Under the pieces are notes generated by a model. That model had not been told where the DNA came from and made no database searches. It saw only the letters and a program-made list of their open reading frames with translations. From NCBI GenBank assembly GCA_944380875.1, contig CALWJA010000038.1:17199-81198 (forward strand): a stretch of DNA of 64,000 bases, given 5' to 3'. This stretch comes from an uncultured Clostridia bacterium (GTDB lineage: Bacteria > Bacillota > Clostridia > Oscillospirales > Acutalibacteraceae). This document shows positions 37,058 to 45,948 of this stretch, piece after piece. Position 1 is the stretch's first letter; every line of letters starts with the position of its first letter. Made by a program: the position numbers and the translations under genes.

Positions 37058-38281
37058 ATGCCTCTTTCCGCTGCGGGAGTTATAGCCGAATTTAATCCTT
37101 TTCATGAAGGGCACCGCCTTCTGCTGAAAGCTGCGCGGGATAACGGAGCGGACGTTATTCTCGTGGCTATAAGCGGTAATTTTGTCCAGAGAGGGGAGCC
37201 GGCGCTGCTCCCCAAAAGGTACCGCGCCTCTATGGCTCTTCATACAGGCGCCGATCTTGTAGTGGAACTTCCCCTTCCCTGGGCCATGTCCGGCGCTGAA
37301 ACCTTTGCCGCTGGAGGAGTGGCTCTTCTCAGTGCTCTGGGAGCGAAAGAGCTTTGGTTTGGTTCCGAGTGCGGCTCCGCTTCTGCGCTTCTTAAAACAG
37401 CTCACATTCTGGAAACAGAAAGATTCCAAAGCGCTCTGCGGCGCCCTTTGGAATCCGGTATGCCTTTTGCTGCCGCCAGAGAAACCGCCGTAGAAAGTAT
37501 GGCCGGTTCTTCCTTTTCCAGCCTGCTTCGGGAACCAAACAACACCCTGGGGATAGAATATTGCAGAGCGATCCTGCGGCAAAAAAGCCGTATGGAGCCT
37601 CATTCCATCGCCCGTGTGGGGCCGGGGCACCACTGCTCTTCCATCGTAAATTCTATGGCCAGCGCAAGCGCCCTTCGGAAAGAAATTCGGCAGGCTGAAG
37701 CCCCTACTTTATGGAATGCAGAAGGCTGGAACGCCTGTATTCCCCCTGTTGCCGGTGAAATCCTTTCTCTCGCCATAAAAAAAGGAGAATGCCCTTCCCG
37801 CGTTTCCCGTATGGAAACTGCAATTCTGTCCACACTAAGAAGGATGGGTCGAGAAGACTTCTCCCATCTCCCGGATATCAGCGAAGGACTGGAAAACCGG
37901 ATCTATCAAATGGTGCAGAAAGCCCCATCCTATGAGGAACTTCTCCGCTCTATTAAATCCAAACGCTATTCCATGGCACGGATCCGCCGTATCCTTATGA
38001 GCGCTTATTTGGGAATCTGCGCAGATGACGCAAAAGGACTGCCGCCGTATCTGCGCATTCTGGGTTTCACCTCCCGGGGCAAAGAATACCTCAAAAGTAT
38101 TTCCAAAGAACTTCCCCTGCCGGTTTTGACCACTTCTTCCCAGCTCAAGGCGCTGGACGGCCGTGCCGCCCATATATTCCAACTGGAAAGCAAAAGCAGC
38201 GATCTTTATGCCCTTTCCTTGCCTTCTCCCCCTCCCTGCGGAGAAGAATACCGTCACAAGCTTATAAAAATAACCGAATGA
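37058..38281 (+). CDS. tmcAL: tRNA(Met) cytidine acetate ligase
   Basis: Makes N4-acetylcytidine at the wobble base of elongator tRNA-Met from acetate and ATP, via an acetyl-adenylate. The 407-residue protein begins with a nucleotidyltransferase core, AEFNPFHEGHRLL (HxGH motif at about residues 15-18), ISGNFVQRGEPALLPK and GADLVVELPLPWAMSGAE. The ATG at 37058 follows AAAGGAG by seven bases. It was formerly known as YlbM or DUF795. Its neighbour ackA handles the same small acid, acetate. Confidence 0.93.
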   Translation: MPLSAAGVIAEFNPFHEGHRLLLKAARDNGADVILVAISGNFVQRGEPALLPKRYRASMALHTGADLVVELPLPWAMSGAETFAAGGVALLSALGAKELWFGSECGSASALLKTAHILETERFQSALRRPLESGMPFAAARETAVESMAGSSFSSLLREPNNTLGIEYCRAILRQKSRMEPHSIARVGPGHHCSSIVNSMASASALRKEIRQAEAPTLWNAEGWNACIPPVAGEILSLAIKKGECPSRVSRMETAILSTLRRMGREDFSHLPDISEGLENRIYQMVQKAPSYEELLRSIKSKRYSMARIRRILMSAYLGICADDAKGLPPYLRILGFTSRGKEYLKSISKELPLPVLTTSSQLKALDGRAAHIFQLESKSSDLYALSLPSPPPCGEEYRHKLIKITE

Positions 38282-38313
38282 TATGTTTTCCGCTTTAGAG
38301 AGGAAGTGTTTTT

Positions 38314-39210
38314 ATGACTCCAACCATCAAAGAATGGGTACATCCCCAATACGGCCGTTGTGTAACCATCTCTGCAGGGCCGGTAACCGCTCTTGTTACC
38401 ATTGAACGAGGCCCCCGTATCCTTTCTTACTCCTTTTCAGAAGGAGAAAACATATTGTATACAGAAGCTCTCCCACAAAAACAAACAGGGTTTCTTTCTA
38501 TGGGAGGGCACAGAGTGGCGCTCTCTCCGGAACAGGAGAATTCCTATTATCCGGATAATGAACCTGTAACTTACACCATTTTGGAAAACGGTGTGGGATT
38601 CACCGCGCCCCGCCAAAAAAGCTCTGGACTCCAATTTTCCATGGATCTTCTTTTTAATGAAAAAACAGCCGATATGATGATCGTCCACACCTTGAAAAAC
38701 CATTCCAAAGAAAGAATTCACGCAGGGATTTGGTCTATTACTATGCTCTTGCCTGAAGGCATCCTGCTTTTACCGCAGAATACAGCCCCGGGAGACGAAA
38801 CAGCCCCCAGCCGTATCCTTGCTTTCTGGCCTGGAAGTTCCCCAAAAGATCACCGGTTCCACTTGGGAGAAAACGACCAGTATATCCGAGTAGACGCCCT
38901 CTGTGAAAACCGCCCTTTTACTATGGGCATAAATAACCAGCCGGGCTGGGCAGTCTATATGAAAGGAAAAAACACTCTGCTACAGCGATATGTTCACAAC
39001 CAAGGTGCTTGGTATCCCAATCACGGATGTTCTTTCCGAACTGCCGTTACAGAGAACTGTCTGCGTATGGAAACCTTCAGCCCCCTGTTTTGGTTGGAAC
39101 CAGGAAATACGATCCGTCATGCAGAAAATCTATCTCTGTTTCAAACTCCCCAAAATGCCGATCTGAAAACCGAGGCCGGTATCCATGATTTTCTGGAAAA
39201 TCTTCAATAA
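38314..39210 (+). CDS. Hypothetical protein, galactose-mutarotase-like fold (DUF4380-like)
   Basis: A 298-residue soluble protein without signal peptide or membrane segments. Mostly beta-strand pattern with GPRILSYSFSEGENILY near residue 32, GGHRVALSPEQ near 66 and WAVYMKGKNTLLQRYVHN near 215. This layout resembles the mutarotase/DUF4380 superfamily of sugar-binding beta-sandwich proteins, but I cannot identify catalytic histidines with confidence. It lies 32 bases after tmcAL on the same strand and may be cotranscribed. Function unknown. Confidence 0.6.
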   Translation: MTPTIKEWVHPQYGRCVTISAGPVTALVTIERGPRILSYSFSEGENILYTEALPQKQTGFLSMGGHRVALSPEQENSYYPDNEPVTYTILENGVGFTAPRQKSSGLQFSMDLLFNEKTADMMIVHTLKNHSKERIHAGIWSITMLLPEGILLLPQNTAPGDETAPSRILAFWPGSSPKDHRFHLGENDQYIRVDALCENRPFTMGINNQPGWAVYMKGKNTLLQRYVHNQGAWYPNHGCSFRTAVTENCLRMETFSPLFWLEPGNTIRHAENLSLFQTPQNADLKTEAGIHDFLENLQ

Positions 39211-39265
39211 TAGTATTATTTAGTTCATCCTTTTCCCCTTTGTCTCATACCTGCCGTATCAAAGG

Positions 39266-39304
39266 AAAGAGAGAAGTCACATGCAAAAATGACTTCTCTC
39301 TTTT
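39266..39304. terminator. Terminator between convergent genes
   Basis: AAGAGAGAAGTCA pairs with TGACTTCTCTCTT around a short loop and is followed by TTTTTG on the plus strand. The minus strand reads TTTCCTTTG, so it can also serve the sugar operon ending at 39359. Confidence 0.85.
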
Positions 39305-39358
39305 TGTTTATTGAAAGGAGCTAATGTATATCACTTTACGATTCTAAAGCATTTGCTT

Positions 39359-40153
39359 TCAACCCAAGCACTTTCTCAACACCTGGATGCCTCGGGCAAG
39401 ATCCGTTTCCGGTGTCTCCGAATATGCTTCTATACTGCATCTTCCGCTATATCCAGCCTCCTGGAGAACCTCAAAAAAGGCTGTATATTCAGAATTCGCT
39501 TCTAAGGGAAAAATTCGCCCTTTTGGATCCGCAAAATGTGCATGACGGAGTGTCGGAGTCCACTTTCGGAGTGTTTGGAGAGTATCCTTTTCCATGACAA
39601 AGTGGTAATAATCCACTAATAGCCTTACTTCCGGCATGGAGACTGCTTCCATCAAAGCGGCTCCTTCCGAAAGATTCAGAATCAAATTGCTTTCCTTGCG
39701 GTTCAATGGTTCAATCGCAATAACGATCCCATATTCCCCGCAAATTTCTCCGGCTTTTTTCAAGACGGCGACTACCTGCCGAAAAGCTTCTTCCTTATCA
39801 AATCCATCCGGCACATTTTTGGCGCCGGAACTTCCAAAAACGATTACTTTTGCTCCCAATTTCGCGGCACGAGGCACAGCACGCTGCATATATTCCTCCG
39901 CTTTGGAAAGATCCGCCTGGGGACCTGTCAACCGGACAGAAGCCGGAAAGAAATTGTTGCAGCATTCACACGGAATCCCAAACCGAGAAAGGGAATCACA
40001 AAGTGTCTGAAAATCCGAATCCGAAAGTTCCATAACCTGCGCGAGGGGAAGCTCCACATAATCGTACCCATATTTCTGCAAAGAGCCAATCCACTGGGAA
40101 CCGGTCGCGTTCCCCTCACGAGCCAGCATGTTTACACAGCAGCCAATTTTCAC
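39359..40153 (-). CDS. Sugar isomerase/epimerase, xylose-isomerase-like TIM barrel
   Basis: A 264-residue AP-endonuclease-2-type TIM barrel. Probable metal ligands are Glu in VIAIEPLNRKES, Asp in LLVDYYHFVME, His in HAHFADPKGR and Glu in CSIEAYSETPE, the arrangement of hydroxypyruvate isomerase, tagatose epimerase and related enzymes. The start is GTG at 40153, overlapping the dehydrogenase stop as GTGA with GAGGTG eight bases upstream. Tight coupling to the GarR-like gene and split transketolase suggests that it isomerises or decarboxylates a small keto-sugar or keto-acid. The exact substrate is not readable. Confidence 0.85.
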   Translation of the reverse strand: MKIGCCVNMLAREGNATGSQWIGSLQKYGYDYVELPLAQVMELSDSDFQTLCDSLSRFGIPCECCNNFFPASVRLTGPQADLSKAEEYMQRAVPRAAKLGAKVIVFGSSGAKNVPDGFDKEEAFRQVVAVLKKAGEICGEYGIVIAIEPLNRKESNLILNLSEGAALMEAVSMPEVRLLVDYYHFVMEKDTLQTLRKWTPTLRHAHFADPKGRIFPLEANSEYTAFFEVLQEAGYSGRCSIEAYSETPETDLARGIQVLRKCLG

Positions 40154-41037
40154 AGAGGCTTCACCTCAACATTTTCCGCCTCTTCATAGCAGCGGACAAG
40201 AGCGCTGTGGTCGCATTTCTCCAGACCTTCATCCTTCAAATGGTTCATCATGGCGAGAACCTTCTCCGTAAGCGGCAGATCCATATCCACTGCCTCTGCC
40301 GCGTTCATGGCGTTGTTCAGATCTTTAATATGCAGTTCAATGCGGAAACCGGGTTTGAAATCACGGTTTAAAACCATGGGAGCCTTTGCATTCAAAACCG
40401 TGCTGCCTGCAAGGCCGCCTTTAATGGCATCAAATACATTTTTGGGGTCTACACCGGACTTGGTAGCCAAAACGAAAGCTTCCGACATTGCTGCAATATT
40501 TACTGCAACAATAATCTGATTGGCAAGTTTCGTCATATTGCCGCTGCCGATCTTACCTACCAAAACAGCGGAAGAGCCCATTTTCAGCAGGATGTCCTTT
40601 ACCTTATCATATACTTCCTGCTCGCCGCCGCACATGATGGAAAGCGTTCCGTCTACAGCTTTGGGTTCGCCGCCGCTTACGGGTGCGTCGATCATATGAG
40701 CGCCCTTTTCCCGAACCAGTTTCTCCAGCTCGATGGAAACATTGGGATCGATGGAAGACATATCTACTACAATAGCACCGGGACGAATTCCTTCCAGAAC
40801 ACCATTTTCACCGGTCAGAACTGTACGAACCTGGGGAGAGTTGGGCAGCATGGTGATAATAATATCACACTTCTGGGCAACCTCTTTGGAAGTTTCCGCA
40901 CTTTCAGCGCCGCAGGCCACTACATCCGCAACCGCTTCCTTGACAATATCGCATACACAGAGATCATATCCAGCCTTAATCAGGTTTTTAGACATAGGAC
41001 GTCCCATAATGCCAAGACCAATAAAACCAATTTTCAT
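40150..41037 (-). CDS. Beta-hydroxyacid dehydrogenase, GarR (tartronate semialdehyde reductase) type
   Basis: A 295-residue NAD(P)-dependent dehydrogenase. The N-terminal Rossmann motif is GFIGLGIMGRPMSKNL (residues 4-19). The family segment DAPVSGGEPKA is near 121, and catalytic Lys is in GSGNMTKLANQ near 171. Known relatives act on tartronate semialdehyde, 3-hydroxyisobutyrate or D-apionate. The stop overlaps the isomerase start; 42 bases separate it from the transketolase gene. Context favours a role in sugar or sugar-acid breakdown. Confidence 0.88.
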   Translation of the reverse strand: MKIGFIGLGIMGRPMSKNLIKAGYDLCVCDIVKEAVADVVACGAESAETSKEVAQKCDIIITMLPNSPQVRTVLTGENGVLEGIRPGAIVVDMSSIDPNVSIELEKLVREKGAHMIDAPVSGGEPKAVDGTLSIMCGGEQEVYDKVKDILLKMGSSAVLVGKIGSGNMTKLANQIIVAVNIAAMSEAFVLATKSGVDPKNVFDAIKGGLAGSTVLNAKAPMVLNRDFKPGFRIELHIKDLNNAMNAAEAVDMDLPLTEKVLAMMNHLKDEGLEKCDHSALVRCYEEAENVEVKPL

Positions 41038-41079
41038 TTTATTTTCCTCCTGTTAACAGAATATAGAATTACCATTGTC

Positions 41080-42009
41080 TTATTTCAAAGCTTTTTTAAC
41101 AGCTTCCGCAATATGAGGAGCTGTAAGCCCATATGCTTCCAAAAGTTCCGCGTGGGAATGGGCGGACTGCCCAAAACGATCCATTACGGCTACTGCCTCC
41201 ATAGGAATGCCGGCACCTCTGAAGATATAGCTAAGCTGCATGCCCAGTCCTCCGTATATGGAGCATTCCTCACAGCTCACAATAGCTTTCGCGCCTTCGG
41301 CGGCACTGCGTACAGCCGCTTCATCCATAGGTTTGACCGCCGGAATATGTACCACTTTCACACTGATCCCTTCGGTCTGCAGCATCTCTGCAGCCTTCAG
41401 TGCCTCGTGAATCATAATTCCAATACTAAATATTACAGCATCCGTACCTTCCCGTACAACTACAGGCTTCTTAGGATCATATTCTCCGTTTTCCGGGAAT
41501 ACATCCGGCAAATCATTCCGGCTCAAGCGGATATAGACAGGTCCTTCGGCTGCAGCCGCCCAACGGACAGCTTTCCTGGTCTCTATACCGTCGCAAGGAG
41601 TCAAAACCGTCATATTCGGCAGAACACTCATAATCGCTATATCATCTATAGCCTGATGAGTCGCTCCATCACCGAAATCGGAAAGTCCTGAACTGGAACC
41701 TACGATTCTTACAGGCAGGTTTGCTGTGCAGATGCTCTGGCGAATCTGGTCATATGCTCGACCGGAAGCAAACACTGCAAAAGAGTTTACAAAAGGAATC
41801 TTTCCGCCCAAAGCCAGTCCTGCGGCAAAGCTGGTCATATCCTGTTCGGCAATGCCCATTTCAAAATATCTTTCGGGGAACTCTTTTCCAAAAAGGCTGC
41901 TCATGGTAGAAAGGCCCAGGTCTGCCTCAAGCGCCACTATGTTCTGATTTTCATGGCCCAGCTCCACAAGGGTCTTGCCATATTCCTGCCGCTGGTTGTG
42001 TTTACTCAT
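41080..42009 (-). CDS. Transketolase C-terminal subunit (split transketolase)
   Basis: A 309-residue protein covering the pyrimidine-binding and C-terminal transketolase domains. The activating glutamate is in YFEMGIAEQDM near residue 55, and DGATHQAIDDIAIM is near 113. It overlaps the stop of the N-terminal subunit gene as ATGA, so the two are made in equal amounts to form one active thiamine-diphosphate enzyme that transfers two-carbon ketol units. Split transketolases often sit in catabolic operons rather than the pentose phosphate pathway. Confidence 0.93.
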   Translation of the reverse strand: MSKHNQRQEYGKTLVELGHENQNIVALEADLGLSTMSSLFGKEFPERYFEMGIAEQDMTSFAAGLALGGKIPFVNSFAVFASGRAYDQIRQSICTANLPVRIVGSSSGLSDFGDGATHQAIDDIAIMSVLPNMTVLTPCDGIETRKAVRWAAAAEGPVYIRLSRNDLPDVFPENGEYDPKKPVVVREGTDAVIFSIGIMIHEALKAAEMLQTEGISVKVVHIPAVKPMDEAAVRSAAEGAKAIVSCEECSIYGGLGMQLSYIFRGAGIPMEAVAVMDRFGQSAHSHAELLEAYGLTAPHIAEAVKKALK

Positions 42010-42851
42010 AGGAGCGCCTCCTCTCTTTTTGCAAGCACTTCCAATGCTTCATTATACAGTTCCTGTGTCAGGGTTCCGTTATGGAAAGAAGCCACATTTT
42101 CTGCGAACGGAATTCCTTTGCCCTTAATGGTATGAGCAATAATAGCTGTAGGACGGCCTTTAACCTGATCGGCTTTTTCAAAAGCCTCCACGATTTCCTG
42201 TATATTGTGGCCGTCAATTTCCTGAACGGCGAAACCAAAGGCTTCAAAACGTCCTGCAATGTTCTCAATGGGGAAACGATCCACAGTCTTTCCAGTAGCC
42301 TGCAGGCCGTTTTTATCCACTATAACACGAAGATTATCCAGCTTGAAATTCACAGCTGCCATCAGAGCTTCCCAGATCTGCCCTTCTGCCAATTCACCAT
42401 CGCCGGCAGCAACAAATACCCGGGCAGGATTTTGATCCAGCTTCAAGGATGCAGCCATACCTGCGGCAATGGAGACTCCCTGGCCCAGAGAACCTGTGTT
42501 GGCCTCAAGACCTGTGAGCTTACGCAGATCAGGATGCCCCTGAAGGGGAGAGCCGAAATTCTTCAGAGTTTTCAGCAAAGCTTTGTCGAAATACCCGCAC
42601 TCTGCCAAAGCCGCATACTGCACAATAGCAGCATGCCCTTTGCTCAGAATCAACCGGTCGCGTTCCGGCAGTTTCGGATTTTTCGGATCATGGTGCATAG
42701 TATGAAAATACAGCACGGAAATAATATCCGCCAATGAACAGGATCCGCCAAGATGGCCCGCCATACCCACACCGATCATTTCTACAACATCCCGGCGGAT
42801 ATGGTTGGCATTTCTCTCCAGATCCCGTGCGGCTGTTAATGATATTGCCAC
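42006..42851 (-). CDS. Transketolase N-terminal subunit (split transketolase)
   Basis: A 281-residue protein with the thiamine-diphosphate-binding domain: HLGGSCSLADIISVLYF near residue 34, SKGHAAIVQYA near 70, and the metal/diphosphate motif GDGELAEGQIWEALMAA near 150, ending in DKNGLQ. It has no pyrimidine domain, which is supplied by the overlapping downstream gene. It is the third structural gene of the GH31 operon, 44 bases after the racemase-like gene. Confidence 0.94.
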   Translation of the reverse strand: MAISLTAARDLERNANHIRRDVVEMIGVGMAGHLGGSCSLADIISVLYFHTMHHDPKNPKLPERDRLILSKGHAAIVQYAALAECGYFDKALLKTLKNFGSPLQGHPDLRKLTGLEANTGSLGQGVSIAAGMAASLKLDQNPARVFVAAGDGELAEGQIWEALMAAVNFKLDNLRVIVDKNGLQATGKTVDRFPIENIAGRFEAFGFAVQEIDGHNIQEIVEAFEKADQVKGRPTAIIAHTIKGKGIPFAENVASFHNGTLTQELYNEALEVLAKREEALL

Positions 42852-42895
42852 GTTATATCCCTCTTTTCCTTCCTTATTGCAATATAGTATTTAAG

Positions 42896-43576
42896 TTACA
42901 TATTTTCCAGCATTTCACGTACACGAAGGAAACCGGTAGAACCGCTGTTGTATACAGGGACCTTCGTCTCACCCAGGAAGGGAGCCAGAGCAGACATGGA
43001 AAGCTGTGCCATAACGATGCAATCCACTTCTTCTGAAAGCTTATTGATAGCGTCTACCAATATAGCGTTATGAGCCTCTATATCCCCTCTGGAATATGCT
43101 TCAAAAGCTTCCTCGCAGAGGACAGTTTTGCATTCGATTTCCTTTCCTGCTTCTTTTGCAGCAATCTGCAGAAGTCTCTCGGAAGAAGGAACTGTGGTAG
43201 CCAGAGTAGCCAAAAGACCAATCTTTTTGCCGGTCTGAACCGCTTTTTCCATCATAGGACGGTCAATCTGTGCGATGGGGGTATCAATCATAGGACGGCC
43301 AAGCTCAGCCGCAAAGTTAAAGGTAGAGCAAGCCAGAAGGATCATATCTACGCCGGCTTCTTCCAGATTGTGAGCATACTGGGCGAATTTATAATAATTG
43401 CGCTTCGGAATAACTCCCGCACCAGCTGCAATATTATCCCTCTGAATGGTATCATCACACAGATGCATGATGGAAACCTCAGGAATATATTCCTGAATGT
43501 ACGGCCGCATAGCCTCGATGGTAATGTGGGAAGCATGGATAATTCCCAACGTCTTTCCGGACAGATCTTTGCTCAT
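42896..43576 (-). CDS. Aspartate/glutamate racemase family protein, second catalytic Cys missing
   Basis: A 226-residue Asp/Glu/hydantoin racemase-fold protein. The first catalytic cysteine is present in MILLACSTFNFA near residue 82. Where the second normally lies (LGCT-like, near residue 184) this protein has DCIVMAQLSMSALAPF, with no cysteine in the loop. So a two-base racemisation is doubtful. Related one-cysteine members include decarboxylases and isomerases. It sits between GH31 and the split transketolase and is presumably part of the same carbohydrate pathway. Confidence 0.8.
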   Translation of the reverse strand: MSKDLSGKTLGIIHASHITIEAMRPYIQEYIPEVSIMHLCDDTIQRDNIAAGAGVIPKRNYYKFAQYAHNLEEAGVDMILLACSTFNFAAELGRPMIDTPIAQIDRPMMEKAVQTGKKIGLLATLATTVPSSERLLQIAAKEAGKEIECKTVLCEEAFEAYSRGDIEAHNAILVDAINKLSEEVDCIVMAQLSMSALAPFLGETKVPVYNSGSTGFLRVREMLENM

Positions 43577-43675
43577 TTCAATTTCCTCCTTAAATATTGT
43601 ACAGAATATGTTTCAAAAGCATCCGTATGCGAGGGGCACAAATGCCTTTCCTCATGGGTACTTTCTTTTTAAAAA

Positions 43676-45838
43676 CTATGGCAAAGGATCATACAATACC
43701 GTTGCCTTTTCTTTGCGCCCTTCCGGCATAAAGCAAATTTCAATCTCTCTCTGCCGGCCTGGGAACAGGGATGATATGCCGGTAACCGTAAGCTTTTGCC
43801 CGCCATCATCCCACTTAACAAATGTTTTGGTATATTCTCCTCTTTGGTATCCAAGGGTAATCCCGTCATCTTCATATAACTCGTATTCCCCGTCGGAACC
43901 CGTATATATTTCAAAAGTAAGAGAATCAAAATCATTCTTTTTCTTTGTGTCAATGCACTGTACCACCGGCGCCTTGGCCAAAACACCTCCGGCCGGCACA
44001 AACAGGGGCAACTCACCTAGAGGAGCAGGAATCGAATACGTTTCTCCGCCTTCATAGGCTTTTCCGGACCAGTAATGATACCACTTTCCTTCGGGAACGT
44101 ATACATTCCAAGCTTCCGCACTCTTTTGTGTAACCGGAGCTACCAAAAGATTCTTGCCAAAGAAATATTCAGAATCGATAGAAACCGCTTTTTCATCCTG
44201 AGGATAATAACACCACAAAGGACGCATAATCGGTACACCGCCGCACGCCTCATGGGAAAGAGAATAGATGTATGGAAGCAGAGAATAACGGAGATTGATA
44301 ATCTCCCTGCAGATCGGTTCCACACGCGCATCCGGCAGCGCATTTTCAGGCGGCGGACCATCATGGGTCATACCCGGAGCCAATTCCAACGGAATTTCCT
44401 CCAAAGAATGGAATATAGACCATCCCCACGGATTATGTAAAAAGGAGGGTCTTCCGTGCCCCCGGAACATGGGAGTAAAAGCGGAATATTCCATCCAACG
44501 CAGGAAAAGCTCGCCGTCAAATTCCGGCGTGCAGAAAAAGCCGCCGGTATCCGTTCCCCAATATGGAGAACAACTCAAAGCCACATTCAGCCCAATGGGT
44601 ATTTGGTTCTTCAGAGTTTCCCATTCCGAAAGCACATCGCCGGACCAGATAATCCCGCCCCATTTATTAGCTCCCGGAAAAGTATTTCTCTGCATCTGCA
44701 AAGGTCTTACATCCGGATTGAGCTTCAGGGAGCCCTCATAATACATACGATGCCGGCAAAGCCGCTGAGCCATATCTACACCGTCGGCGTCATCCGGCCA
44801 CCAGGCTTCGTTTTTAGCCTGAGAATACAGCTTTTCATGGCGTTTCCAGTAGTTTCTGGCATGGTCATATTCCAACGGACTAACGTCTTTATCCGATATT
44901 TTCCCGTGAAGGCCATGATGGCAGCGTGTCACATGAAGGCTGATTTTATATCCCATTCCATGAAGTTCTTCCATAGCCCGTTCAGGATCCGGAAAAACAT
45001 CTGGATGCCACTCAAAATTACCGTTGTAAGTATTCCAGCCATAGTCACAGTAACCAGAACCCAAATAAATGAGCAGATCACAAGGGATTTTATGTTCGCG
45101 CATATATTTGGCACTTTCCATAGCGTAATTCACGCCATTATGTACCAAAGTACGGTAACTCTGCTGATATCCAAAGGCATATTTCGGCGGCATTGGGGGA
45201 AGCCCTGTGAACGCATAATACTCTTTGGCCGCATCCATAGGATCCGCACAATCTACAACGAACACATCGCAGTAGTCGCTCATATATTTTTTAAATTTCC
45301 CCTCCGGCCCCCTAAGGTCTATATCTGCTTTCCAAGGCTGATGGAAATATAGCCCCCAGCCTTCACTGCTTATTACATAGGGCGTTGGGGACACCGCGCT
45401 GTAATTTTCCTGAATTCCCCGGATCTGACCGTCTGTTCTCAGGTCATAATCTTCTCCTCTTCGATCCATCTGCTTTTTAAAGCCATGCCCTAAACCGAAA
45501 AGTTTACCCTTTCCCAATGAAAAAGCCACGTCACCATTGGCGCAGAAACGCAGATTCTGTAAACTCTTTCCGCTACGGCTGACACAAACTTCTAACGGGT
45601 TTTCTTTTACGGATATAGAAAATTCCCCAAAATGAAAGGTTTCTTTCTCCTTACCTTCTATCGTTCCAAGGCTAACAAGAGCAAAAGAAGGTTCGGGCCA
45701 CTCCTTGTCTGCCAGATCTAACGTAGAAAAGACTTCTTTCACAGACTCCTTTTCTGGAAGAACAGAAATTCGCAAAGTTTTGCAGCTGATCTCTTGAACG
45801 CACAATTTTACACTTTCACCATCAATTGTAAACTTCAT
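43676..45838 (-). CDS. Glycoside hydrolase family 31 (alpha-glycosidase)
   Basis: A 720-residue intracellular enzyme with no signal peptide. It has an N-terminal beta-sandwich, then a TIM barrel with KLFGLGHGFKKQ, GYQQSYR and LLIYLGSGYCDYGWNTY. The acid/base aspartate is in the well-conserved WSGDVLSEWETL, followed by SPYWGTDTGGF. The nucleophile segment reads WWPDDADGVDMA instead of the usual W-x-D-x-NEP, which marks a less common subgroup, so alpha-glucosidase or alpha-xylosidase activity should not be assumed. The ATG at 45838 follows GGGGAG by eight bases. It is the first structural gene after the GntR regulator. Confidence 0.9.
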   Translation of the reverse strand: MKFTIDGESVKLCVQEISCKTLRISVLPEKESVKEVFSTLDLADKEWPEPSFALVSLGTIEGKEKETFHFGEFSISVKENPLEVCVSRSGKSLQNLRFCANGDVAFSLGKGKLFGLGHGFKKQMDRRGEDYDLRTDGQIRGIQENYSAVSPTPYVISSEGWGLYFHQPWKADIDLRGPEGKFKKYMSDYCDVFVVDCADPMDAAKEYYAFTGLPPMPPKYAFGYQQSYRTLVHNGVNYAMESAKYMREHKIPCDLLIYLGSGYCDYGWNTYNGNFEWHPDVFPDPERAMEELHGMGYKISLHVTRCHHGLHGKISDKDVSPLEYDHARNYWKRHEKLYSQAKNEAWWPDDADGVDMAQRLCRHRMYYEGSLKLNPDVRPLQMQRNTFPGANKWGGIIWSGDVLSEWETLKNQIPIGLNVALSCSPYWGTDTGGFFCTPEFDGELFLRWMEYSAFTPMFRGHGRPSFLHNPWGWSIFHSLEEIPLELAPGMTHDGPPPENALPDARVEPICREIINLRYSLLPYIYSLSHEACGGVPIMRPLWCYYPQDEKAVSIDSEYFFGKNLLVAPVTQKSAEAWNVYVPEGKWYHYWSGKAYEGGETYSIPAPLGELPLFVPAGGVLAKAPVVQCIDTKKKNDFDSLTFEIYTGSDGEYELYEDDGITLGYQRGEYTKTFVKWDDGGQKLTVTGISSLFPGRQREIEICFMPEGRKEKATVLYDPLP

Positions 45839-45948
45839 AATCTCATCTCCCCTTGATCTTTTTTGCAGAAATATATACATACAAGAACAGCTTTATCTTG
45901 TCAGTTATAATACAAGTTTAGATGCTAAAAACAATTTCCCCTCTAGTA

